64,000 nucleotides of DNA from Shinella sumterensis (lineage in GTDB: Bacteria; Pseudomonadota; Alphaproteobacteria; Rhizobiales; Rhizobiaceae), in contig NZ_MYFN02000008.1 in assembly GCF_004514425.2 (NCBI RefSeq), forward strand, positions 1-64,000, in the 5' to 3' direction. Positions 27,558-34,355 of this stretch are shown here, in pieces (position 1 is the first letter of the stretch; each line of letters starts with the position of its first letter). A program made the position numbers and the translations under genes. Below the pieces are notes generated by a model. The model was given only the letters and a program-made list of their open reading frames with translations. It had not been told where the DNA came from and did no database searches.

Positions 27558-28247
27558 ATGGAAGGTTTCGACCTCATCATCTTCGACTGCGACGGCGTCC
27601 TGGTCGATTCGGAAATCATCGCCGCGGAAGTGGAATCCCGGCTGCTGACGGAGGCCGGTTATCCGATCAGCGTGGAAGAGATGGGCGAGCGTTTTGCCGG
27701 CATGACCTGGCAGAATATCCTGCTCGCCATCGAGCGCGAGGCCGCCATCCCGCTTTCCGCATCGCTGCTCGACAAGTCGGAAAAGCTGCTCGATGCACGC
27801 CTGGCAGCCGAGGTGAAGGTGATCGACGGCGTGAAGCAGATGCTGTCGCGCATCCGCAAGCCCTATTGCATCTGCTCCAACTCCTCCTCGCACCGGCTCG
27901 ACATGATGCTGACGAAGGTCGGCCTCAAGCCGGTCTTCGGCCCCTACATCTACTCGGCGAAGGACCTCGGGCCGGACCGGGTGAAGCCGAAGCCTGATAT
28001 CTTCCTGCATGGCGCCAAGCAGTTCGGCGCCGATCCGGCGCGCACGCTGGTCGTCGAGGATTCCGTGCATGGCATTACGGGCGCCCGCGCCGCCGGCATG
28101 CGCGTCGTCGGCTTCACCGGCGCCTCGCACACCTATCCCTCCCATGCCGACCGCCTGACGGAAGCCGGCGCGGAAACCGTCATTTCCCGCATGACGGAGC
28201 TGCCGGGCGTCATCGCCGCACTGGCCGAATGGAGCGAGGCGATCTGA
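27558..28247 (+). CDS. HAD-superfamily phosphatase, subfamily IA
   Basis: A 229-residue HAD phosphatase similar to beta-phosphoglucomutase/phosphoglycolate phosphatase-like proteins. Motif I is FDCDGVLVDSE at residues 8-18. The cap domain covers about 20-85, motif II is ICSNSS near 103, the motif III Lys is in VKPKPDIFLH near 145, and motif IV is VVEDSVHGITGA near 165. All catalytic residues are present. Substrate is not predictable. It starts 192 bases after the ArsR gene and is followed by a strong terminator. Confidence 0.9.
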   Translation: MEGFDLIIFDCDGVLVDSEIIAAEVESRLLTEAGYPISVEEMGERFAGMTWQNILLAIEREAAIPLSASLLDKSEKLLDARLAAEVKVIDGVKQMLSRIRKPYCICSNSSSHRLDMMLTKVGLKPVFGPYIYSAKDLGPDRVKPKPDIFLHGAKQFGADPARTLVVEDSVHGITGARAAGMRVVGFTGASHTYPSHADRLTEAGAETVISRMTELPGVIAALAEWSEAI

Positions 28248-28268
28248 CGGTACGGATTGCCGGAAACA

Positions 28269-28302
28269 AAAAGGCCGCGGTCCTGATCGACCGCGGCCTT
28301 TT
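28269..28302. terminator. bidirectional intrinsic terminator
   Basis: AAAAGGCCGCGGTC (28269-28282) pairs with GACCGCGGCCTTTT (28289-28302) around CTGATC. The stem has A-runs and T-runs on both sides, so it serves both the HAD gene and the convergent lipoprotein gene. Confidence 0.9.
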
Positions 28303-28317
28303 CTGTCTGGAAGGCGC

Positions 28318-28881
28318 TTACTTGCGCTTCTTCGCCGGACCGTCCTCGAAGCCGACATAGACCTTCGTGAAGCCGCCGGAGCCGCCGGGAACGGCGATAT
28401 TGTCCTGTTTGAAGACGAACTGGCCCGCCGAGCCATCGGCCGGGATGGCGACCGGGTACTGCACCAGCTGGGAGTAGAGCGTGTTGGTGCCATCGAGCAC
28501 CGAGACGCGGATCGGCACGTTCACGGTGCCCGAGGCGCCGGCCGGGCCAACGACGACGCGGCCCTGCACCATCACGGTGATCGTGAGCTGGCTGGAATTG
28601 ATCGTGCACTGGCGCGTCGTGTCGGCAAGCGTCACCTGGTAGGCGAGGTTCTGCGGATCATCCTTGGCGCCCCTGGCGTAACGCTGGAGCACGGCCGTGC
28701 CATCCTGCAGGTAGACCTGCGGGCACGACCCCTGGATGACGGCGACCTGCGTCTGCTGCTGCGTTGCAGCCTCGACGCCCGAGGGATCGCTGGTCACGCC
28801 GAGATTGACAGGCTTGTCGGACTGGCTGCAACCGGCGACGGTGGCGAGAAGGGTGATGCCGAGAAAGCGGCGGATTGTCAT
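28318..28881 (-). CDS. predicted lipoprotein, 187 aa
   Basis: A secreted lipoprotein with signal FLGITLLATVAGCSQ and lipobox Cys near residue 18. The mature part has two cysteines (GSCPQVYLQDGTAV and TTRQCTINSS), beta-strand-rich segments (ITVMVQGRVVVGPAG, VNVPIRVSVLDG), and a basic end PAKKRK. I do not know its function; similar lipoproteins are widespread in Rhizobiaceae. ATG 28881 is used; GTG 28890 adds three residues. It is divergent from thrC. Confidence 0.82.
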   Translation of the reverse strand: MTIRRFLGITLLATVAGCSQSDKPVNLGVTSDPSGVEAATQQQTQVAVIQGSCPQVYLQDGTAVLQRYARGAKDDPQNLAYQVTLADTTRQCTINSSQLTITVMVQGRVVVGPAGASGTVNVPIRVSVLDGTNTLYSQLVQYPVAIPADGSAGQFVFKQDNIAVPGGSGGFTKVYVGFEDGPAKKRK

Positions 28882-29134
28882 TCCAAACACGTTACGTCTA
28901 CCCCTGCGATCAGGCCCCGCCTCCGGCGTCCAAGCCTTTCCGAACTCGTTTTACGGGCCTTTTCACGACCCCAGGCGATGGTCTATAGCAGCGGCGTGGG
29001 GAAAAATCGATTGTCGAATGAAATCGCCCGCAGAATTTCGAACGGTCCGCCATCGGCGGGCCGGACAGAACGGCATCGTCACGAACGGCCGCAGGCAAAG
29101 CCCCGCAGCCCAACCATTCCAAGGACGTGTGAAC

Positions 29135-30532
29135 GTGGACTATGTTTCGACGCGGGGCGAGGCCCCTTCCCTCGGTTTCTCCGATGCGCTCCTGGCGGGC
29201 CTTGCCCGTGACGGCGGCCTCTATGTGCCGCGCGAATGGCCGACCTTCTCGAAGAAGGACATCCGCGCGCTGCGCGGCAAGTCCTACCAGGACATCGCCT
29301 TCACCGTGCTTTCGCCCTTCGTGAAAGGCGATATCCCCGCCGACAAGTTCCGCGCGATGATCGACGAGGCCTATGCCACGTTCCGCCATCCGGCGATCGC
29401 ACCGGTCGTCCAGACAGGCCCGAATTCCTTCGTGCTGGAGCTCTTCCACGGCACGACGCTCGCCTTCAAGGATGTGGCCATGCAGCTGCTGGCGCGGCTG
29501 ATGGACCATGCGCTGGCCGTCCGCGGCGAGCGCGCCACCATCGTCGGCGCGACATCGGGCGATACCGGCGGCGCGGCCATCGATGCCTTTGCCGGCCGCG
29601 AGCGCACCGACATCTTCATCCTCTTCCCGGAAGGCAAGGTCTCGCCGGTGCAGCAGCGCCAGATGACGACCTCCACGGAAAAGAACGTCCACGCGCTGGC
29701 GATCAAGGGCAATTTCGACGATTGCCAGAACCTCGTGAAGGCGATGTTCAACGACGGCAAGTTCCGCGACAGCGTGAAATTGTCCGGCGTCAACTCGATC
29801 AACTGGGCGCGCATCATGGCCCAGATCGTCTATTACTTCACGACCGCCGTCGCGCTGGGCGGGCCGGACCGGAAGATCTCGTTTACCGTGCCGACCGGCA
29901 ATTTCGGCGACATCTTCGCCGGCTATGCCGCAAAGCGCATGGGGCTGCCGATCGACAAGCTGGTCATCGCCACCAACGAGAACGACATTCTCGCCCGCAC
30001 GCTGAAGACGGGCCGCTACGAGATCAAGGGTGTGAAGGCCACCACGTCGCCTTCCATGGACATCCAGATTTCCTCCAACTTCGAACGCCTGCTGTTCGAA
30101 GCCCTCGATCGCGATGCGGGGGCGGTGCGCCGCGCCATGGAAAGCCTCAAACAGTCCAACGCCTTCGAGATCGAGGACAAGGCGCTGAAGACGATCCGCA
30201 AGAAGTTCCGTGCCGGCCGCGCCACCGAGAAGGAGGTCGCCAGGACCATCAAGACCACGCTCGCCGAGACCGGCTATCTGCTCGATCCTCATTCGGCGAT
30301 CGGCGTGTTCGTTGCCGCCAAGCATGAAAAGCCCGGTTCGCCGATGGTGACGCTCGCCACCGCGCATCCGGCGAAATTCCCCGCCGCAGTAAAATCCGCG
30401 AGTGGTATTGACCCGGCGCTTCCGTCGTGGCTTGCTGACCTGATGCAAAGGGAAGAGCGGTTCGACGTGCTCGGTGCTGAGCTCGATGCGGTGGAAGACT
30501 TCATCGGCAAACACACGCGGGCGCGGGACTGA
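29135..30532 (+). CDS. thrC: threonine synthase
   Basis: A 465-residue PLP enzyme that converts O-phosphohomoserine to threonine. It starts with the family signature YVSTRGEAPSLGFSDALLAG. The PLP lysine is in HGTTLAFKDVAM near residue 111, and the phosphate/PLP loop is ATSGDTGGAAIDAF near 140. The GTG at 29135 is chosen because AAGGA lies nine bases upstream; GTG 29129 is too close and the frame from 28736 is not coding. It runs into the M16 peptidase gene 15 bases later. ThrB, the preceding enzyme, is encoded at 43855-44820. Confidence 0.96.
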   Translation: MDYVSTRGEAPSLGFSDALLAGLARDGGLYVPREWPTFSKKDIRALRGKSYQDIAFTVLSPFVKGDIPADKFRAMIDEAYATFRHPAIAPVVQTGPNSFVLELFHGTTLAFKDVAMQLLARLMDHALAVRGERATIVGATSGDTGGAAIDAFAGRERTDIFILFPEGKVSPVQQRQMTTSTEKNVHALAIKGNFDDCQNLVKAMFNDGKFRDSVKLSGVNSINWARIMAQIVYYFTTAVALGGPDRKISFTVPTGNFGDIFAGYAAKRMGLPIDKLVIATNENDILARTLKTGRYEIKGVKATTSPSMDIQISSNFERLLFEALDRDAGAVRRAMESLKQSNAFEIEDKALKTIRKKFRAGRATEKEVARTIKTTLAETGYLLDPHSAIGVFVAAKHEKPGSPMVTLATAHPAKFPAAVKSASGIDPALPSWLADLMQREERFDVLGAELDAVEDFIGKHTRARD

Positions 30533-30547
30533 ACGCAGAAAGTGCGC

Positions 30548-31846
30548 ATGATGAGAGTTGAGTGCACCCGGCTTACATCCGGGTTGACCGTGGTGACGGA
30601 AGCCATGCCCCATCTCGAGAGCGTCGCTCTCGGCGTGTGGATCAAATCCGGATCACGCAACGAAACCACGGACGAGCACGGCATCGCCCACCTCCTGGAA
30701 CACATGGCTTTCAAAGGCACGGAGCGCCGCTCCGCCCGCCAGATCGCCGAGGAGATCGAGAATGTCGGCGGCGAGGTCAACGCCGCCACCTCGACCGAGA
30801 CGACCTCCTACTATGCCCGCGTGCTCAAGGACCATGTTCCGCTCGCGGTCGACATTCTCGCCGATATCCTGACGGAATCCGTCTTCGACGAGGAAGAGCT
30901 GCGCCGCGAAAAGCACGTCATCCTGCAGGAAATCGGCGCGGCGAACGACACGCCCGACGACGTGGTCTTCGACAAGTTCTCCGAGGTCGCCTATCGCGAC
31001 CAGATCATCGGCCGCGCCATTCTCGGCACGCCGGAGACCGTGCTCTCCTTCACGCCCGGCGAGATCCGCAGCTATCTCGACCGCAACTATACGACGGACC
31101 GCATGTTCGTCGTGGCGGCAGGTGCCGTGAAGCACGACGAATTCGTGCGCCAGGTCGAGGAGCGTTTTTCCAGCCTTCCGACGGCGCCGAAAATCTCGCC
31201 GGTCTTCGAACCCGCCCGCTATACCGGCGGCGACATTCGCGAGACGCGCGACCTGATGGACGCCCAGGTGCTGCTCGGCTTCGAGGGCAAGGCCTATCAT
31301 GCGCGCGACTTCTACTGCTCGCAGATCCTCGCCAACATCCTCGGCGGCGGCATGTCCTCGCGCCTCTTCCAGGAAGTGCGCGAGCATCGCGGCCTCTGTT
31401 ACTCGATCTATGCCTTCCACTGGGGCTTTTCGGACACCGGCATCTTCGGCATCCATGCCGCGACGGGCGGCGAGAACCTGCCCGAGCTGATGCCCGTCAT
31501 CTTCGACGAGCTGAAGAAGTCCTCCGACAGCATCCACCAGCAGGAAATCGAGCGCGCCCGCGCGCAGATCCGCGCCCAGCTGCTGATGGGTCAGGAAAGC
31601 CCGGCCGCCCGTGCCGGCCAGATCGCCCGCCAGATGATGCTCTACGGCCGCCCGATCCCCAACGAGGAACTGATGGAACGCCTGCAAGGCATCACCATCG
31701 AACGCCTGACGGATCTCGCCGGACGCCTGTTCTTCGACACCGTGCCGACCATCTCGGCCATCGGCCCGCTGGAACACCTCGTCCCGGCCGCCGACATCAC
31801 ACGCTCGCTGGCGCGCGGCAGCGTGCCCGACCGGGTCGCAAGTTGA
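30548..31846 (+). CDS. M16 zinc peptidase (mitochondrial processing peptidase-like)
   Basis: A 432-residue M16B peptidase. The inverted zinc motif HLLEH is at residues 48-52 and the downstream Glu lies in FDEEELRREKHVILQEI near 120-130, so it should be active. The C-terminal half has the structural repeat (ARDFYCSQILANILGGGM and LCYSIYAFHWG). Relatives degrade peptides or process proteins. It probably shares a transcript with thrC, an arrangement seen across rhizobia. The last 100 bases contain the 34-base stretch that recurs downstream of the next gene. Confidence 0.93.
   Translation: MMRVECTRLTSGLTVVTEAMPHLESVALGVWIKSGSRNETTDEHGIAHLLEHMAFKGTERRSARQIAEEIENVGGEVNAATSTETTSYYARVLKDHVPLAVDILADILTESVFDEEELRREKHVILQEIGAANDTPDDVVFDKFSEVAYRDQIIGRAILGTPETVLSFTPGEIRSYLDRNYTTDRMFVVAAGAVKHDEFVRQVEERFSSLPTAPKISPVFEPARYTGGDIRETRDLMDAQVLLGFEGKAYHARDFYCSQILANILGGGMSSRLFQEVREHRGLCYSIYAFHWGFSDTGIFGIHAATGGENLPELMPVIFDELKKSSDSIHQQEIERARAQIRAQLLMGQESPAARAGQIARQMMLYGRPIPNEELMERLQGITIERLTDLAGRLFFDTVPTISAIGPLEHLVPAADITRSLARGSVPDRVAS
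31755..31788 (+). repeat. 34-bp direct repeat, copy 1 (within peptidase 3' end)
   Basis: The 34 bases starting CGGCCATCGGCCCGCTGGAA encode AIGPLEHLVP of the peptidase. An exact copy lies at 32772-32805, after the methyltransferase gene. The copies bracket about 1 kb. Confidence 0.95.
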
Positions 31847-31975
31847 GCGGCCCTTCGAAGACCGCGCATACGCCGTAAAGCCACCGGACACTCCTCCTTT
31901 CGGTGGATGTTCTTTCCCGTCGATCGCAGCGATGGTACCCGAACCGGGTCTGTCGCGCCCGACGGGGAGACGTCG

Positions 31976-32770
31976 ATGAGAGCAGTCGCCAGAAACCTGC
32001 TTCGATACGCCGGCTATACATTGCTCGAACACATGCCGGTGCAGCAATCGGAGCGCAGCCGTGCACGCGAGGCCCAGAAATACTGGAGCGACGTGAACCA
32101 GCGGGCTTTCCACTCCAACTCCCACTGGAAAGGCGACCAAGGTGTGCCGGAGCGCGTCTGGCTGGAACTCGGAAAACCGCATCTCAAGCTCATGCTCGAC
32201 CACCTGACGCTCCGCAGGCGCAGCCTGCCGGTCGGGCGTGTCGTCGAATGGGGGTGTGGCGGCGGCGCGAATGCGGTGCATTTCGCGCCCGTGACAGACA
32301 GTTTCGTCGGGGTGGATATCTCGCAGGCCACGCTGGACGAATGCGGGATCGTGCTGCGCAGCATGGGCCAGGAGAGCTTTCAGCCCGTGCTGACCGATGT
32401 CTCCAATCCCGAGGCTGCGGCCGGCGCCTTGGCGGGCACGGCGGACGTTTTTCTCTGCACCTATGTTTTCGAGCTGCTCCCCTCGCAGGAGCATGGTCAG
32501 CGCATCCTCGACATCGCCAACCGGGTGCTGCGGCCCGGCGGAACCGCGATCATCCAGATCAAATACGAAACGGCCGACCGAAAGACGAAGTCCCGCCAAT
32601 GGGGCTACCGCCGGAACCTCGCCAACATGACGACCTATTGCATCGACGATTTCTGGCAGAGGGCCGAACGCGCCGGCTTCACGCCGGTGTCGATTTCGCT
32701 TCGTCCCAAGGACGACCTCATCGACGACGAGCGCTACGCTTATTTCGTGCTCGACAAGCCGGGCGGCTGA
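31976..32770 (+). CDS. class I SAM-dependent methyltransferase
   Basis: A 264-residue protein with a Rossmann methyltransferase core. Motif I is VVEWGCGGGANAVHF near residues 88-102, the acidic motif II is FVGVDISQATLDE near 110, and FLCTYVFELLPS near 160 with RVLRPGGTAIIQIKY near 185 complete the fold. The start ATG at 31976 follows GGGGAGACG. The N-terminal 60 residues (LLEHMPVQQSERSRAREA) are helical and basic. The substrate is unknown. It lies between two copies of a 34-base piece of the upstream peptidase gene, which suggests late insertion. Confidence 0.87.
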   Translation: MRAVARNLLRYAGYTLLEHMPVQQSERSRAREAQKYWSDVNQRAFHSNSHWKGDQGVPERVWLELGKPHLKLMLDHLTLRRRSLPVGRVVEWGCGGGANAVHFAPVTDSFVGVDISQATLDECGIVLRSMGQESFQPVLTDVSNPEAAAGALAGTADVFLCTYVFELLPSQEHGQRILDIANRVLRPGGTAIIQIKYETADRKTKSRQWGYRRNLANMTTYCIDDFWQRAERAGFTPVSISLRPKDDLIDDERYAYFVLDKPGG

Positions 32771-32771
32771 G

Positions 32772-32805
32772 CGGCCATCGGCCCGCTGGAACACCTCGTC
32801 CCGGC
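32772..32805 (+). repeat. 34-bp direct repeat, copy 2
   Basis: This is an exact copy of 31755-31788, placed two bases after the methyltransferase stop. Beyond the identical part the next 13 bases still match copy 1 in 8 positions. It is outside any gene. Confidence 0.95.
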
Positions 32806-32821
32806 AGACGACGCAACAGGA

Positions 32822-32838
32822 CGGCCGGGTTCCGGCCG
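32822..32838. terminator. GC-rich hairpin after the phosphatase gene
   Basis: CGGCCGG (32822-32828) pairs with CCGGCCG (32832-32838) across GTT. It lies nine bases past the stop of the minus-strand phosphatase gene. There is no T-run, so termination is uncertain. Confidence 0.4.
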
Positions 32839-32847
32839 CCTGCCTGC

Positions 32848-33168
32848 TCAAAGATGCGGCGGCACCTTGACCTTCAGCAGCGCCACAAGTGCCGGGTCCA
32901 TGAACGTGTAGTTGTCGGGAATATCAAGGCAGATCACCCGTTTGCCCCGTAGGGCCGAGCGGTATCGCGTCTGCACTTTGCTGCGGTGGACCTTTTCCAT
33001 CACGAAAACGATGTCCGCCCATTCTATCAGTTCCGCGGAGAGCGGATTTTCCGCGTCATTGTTCGTGCCGGCCGAAGACGTCTCGATGCCCGGCCAGTCC
33101 GCGAAAACCTGTTCGGCGGTCGGGCTGCGCAGCCTGTTCTGGCTACAGACGAACAAGATGTTTTTCAC
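32848..33168 (-). CDS. short low-molecular-weight protein tyrosine phosphatase-like protein
   Basis: A 106-residue protein with the catalytic CX5R loop of the low-molecular-weight tyrosine phosphatases at C8-R14 (VCSQNRLRSPTAEQ). A DIPDNYTFMDP segment near residue 82 could carry the acid Asp. It is about 40 residues shorter than the classical enzymes but matches a compact bacterial subgroup. The segment WADIVFVMEKVHRSKV is typical. Substrates are unknown, possibly a phosphoprotein. It faces the methyltransferase gene and is followed by a GC hairpin. Confidence 0.85.
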   Translation of the reverse strand: MKNILFVCSQNRLRSPTAEQVFADWPGIETSSAGTNNDAENPLSAELIEWADIVFVMEKVHRSKVQTRYRSALRGKRVICLDIPDNYTFMDPALVALLKVKVPPHL

Positions 33169-33260
33169 GGCGCCTCTTTTGCGATCTCAACGCGACCGGT
33201 GATAGCAGCGGCGCTGAAAGGCGTCGATAGCTTAATGCCGGCGGGAGCCCAAAACGACAA

Positions 33261-33281
33261 AACCCGCCTTGCGGGCGGGTT
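33261..33281. terminator. hairpin between PTP-like and DUF1127 genes
   Basis: AACCCGCC (33261-33268) pairs with GGCGGGTT (33274-33281) across TTGCG. On the minus strand the 3' arm ends in GGGTTTTGTCG with a short T-run, so it most likely ends the DUF1127 transcript. Confidence 0.75.
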
Positions 33282-33346
33282 ATGGGCCGGAACCTGGAGG
33301 TGCGTTCCGGCGGTCCGACGGGATGCGGCGCGTGCCGCGATCCGCA

Positions 33347-33496
33347 TCAGATGATGTCGCTTGCGCCCTTGACGGCAGCGCGGATGTTCGAGCGCGTCAG
33401 GCCGAGGTCCTGCAGGGTGCGGTCGTCGAGAGCGCCGAGTTCGCGGATGGCGCGGCGGTCTGCAACATTCTTCTTGAGCTTTGCGAAAAGGTTCAT
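33347..33496 (-). CDS. DUF1127 small protein, 49 aa
   Basis: A 49-residue DUF1127 (YjiS-like) protein with the family core RELGALDDRTLQDLGLTRS followed by NIRAAV. Short arginine-rich DUF1127 proteins in Agrobacterium and related bacteria affect RNA turnover and phosphate or stress responses; the role of this one is not known. Two in-frame ATGs exist, at 33502 and 33496. The AGGAG at about 33505-33509 is spaced correctly only for 33496. It is monocistronic with a terminator at 33261. Confidence 0.88.
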   Translation of the reverse strand: MNLFAKLKKNVADRRAIRELGALDDRTLQDLGLTRSNIRAAVKGASDII

Positions 33497-33708
33497 GTTC
33501 ATCTCTCCTTTGTGTTGATGAAAATATAGCCTTTCCCGTGCCTACTTAAAATGCACATGCTTTCAGCGCAGGCATGCGAATCTTGCATAGCAAGGCAAAT
33601 CCGGCCGTCTCCCAGCCGATCGTCTCCCAACAGGATTTGACGCCGGTAACGCTGTCGTCATAATCTCGGACGAATGCGCGCCACCAGCCGGCGCGTGCGG
33701 AGGGCTGC

Positions 33709-34302
33709 ATGACGAGGTCGGTTTTTCGGTTTCTGTCCCGGCAGTCCGATACGGTCGAACTTGCCGGCGACGGCTACCTTCTTCGCCTTCCCCGCTTCCA
33801 TGATTATCGGCAATGGTATGCGCTGCGCTCCGAGAGCCGCGCGTTCCTCGAGCCGTGGGAGCCGACATGGCGCGGCGACGACCTGACCGAGAGCGCCTTT
33901 CGTGCCCGCGTCATCCGCAATGAACAGGAATTTTCCTCCGGCCAGGCCGTTCCGCTGTTCGTCTTTTCGCGCGAGGACAATGCCCTGCTGGGCGGGCTGA
34001 CCGTCGGCTATATCAGGCGCGGGGCGGCGCAGTGCTGCATGATCGGCTACTGGATGGGCGCGCGCCATGCCGGCAAGGGTCACATGTTCGGCGCGCTCAA
34101 GCTCACCATTCCCTATATCTTTTCGAGCCTTCAGTTGCACCGTATCGAGGCAGCCTGTATTCCAGACAATACGAGAAGCATTCGCCTCCTTGAAAAGGCC
34201 GGCTTTCAGCGGGAAGGCTACCTTCGGGAGTATCTAAAGATAAACGGGCAGTGGCGCGACCATGTGATGTTCTCGCTCCTGGCTGCCGACAGGCGGCCCT
34301 GA
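33709..34302 (+). CDS. GNAT-family N-acetyltransferase (RimJ/RimL-like)
   Basis: A 197-residue GNAT protein related to RimJ, which acetylates the N-terminus of ribosomal protein S5. The acetyl-CoA binding region is YWMGARHAGKGHMFGALKL near 115-133, and the fold continues with LHRIEAACIPDNTRSIRLL and GFQREGYLREYLKINGQW. The ATG at 33709 follows GGAGG with good spacing. The true acceptor could be another protein or small molecule. The next gene starts 53 bases later. Confidence 0.92.
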   Translation: MTRSVFRFLSRQSDTVELAGDGYLLRLPRFHDYRQWYALRSESRAFLEPWEPTWRGDDLTESAFRARVIRNEQEFSSGQAVPLFVFSREDNALLGGLTVGYIRRGAAQCCMIGYWMGARHAGKGHMFGALKLTIPYIFSSLQLHRIEAACIPDNTRSIRLLEKAGFQREGYLREYLKINGQWRDHVMFSLLAADRRP

Positions 34303-34355
34303 GCGACACCGGGCGCGACGGGACTGGGCAAGTACCGAAGGACAATGCGCTTTCA

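Noticed and set aside
30653-32851. 732-codon minus-strand frame across the peptidase and methyltransferase genes
   Set aside because: It is antisense to two well-supported genes and has no recognisable domain.
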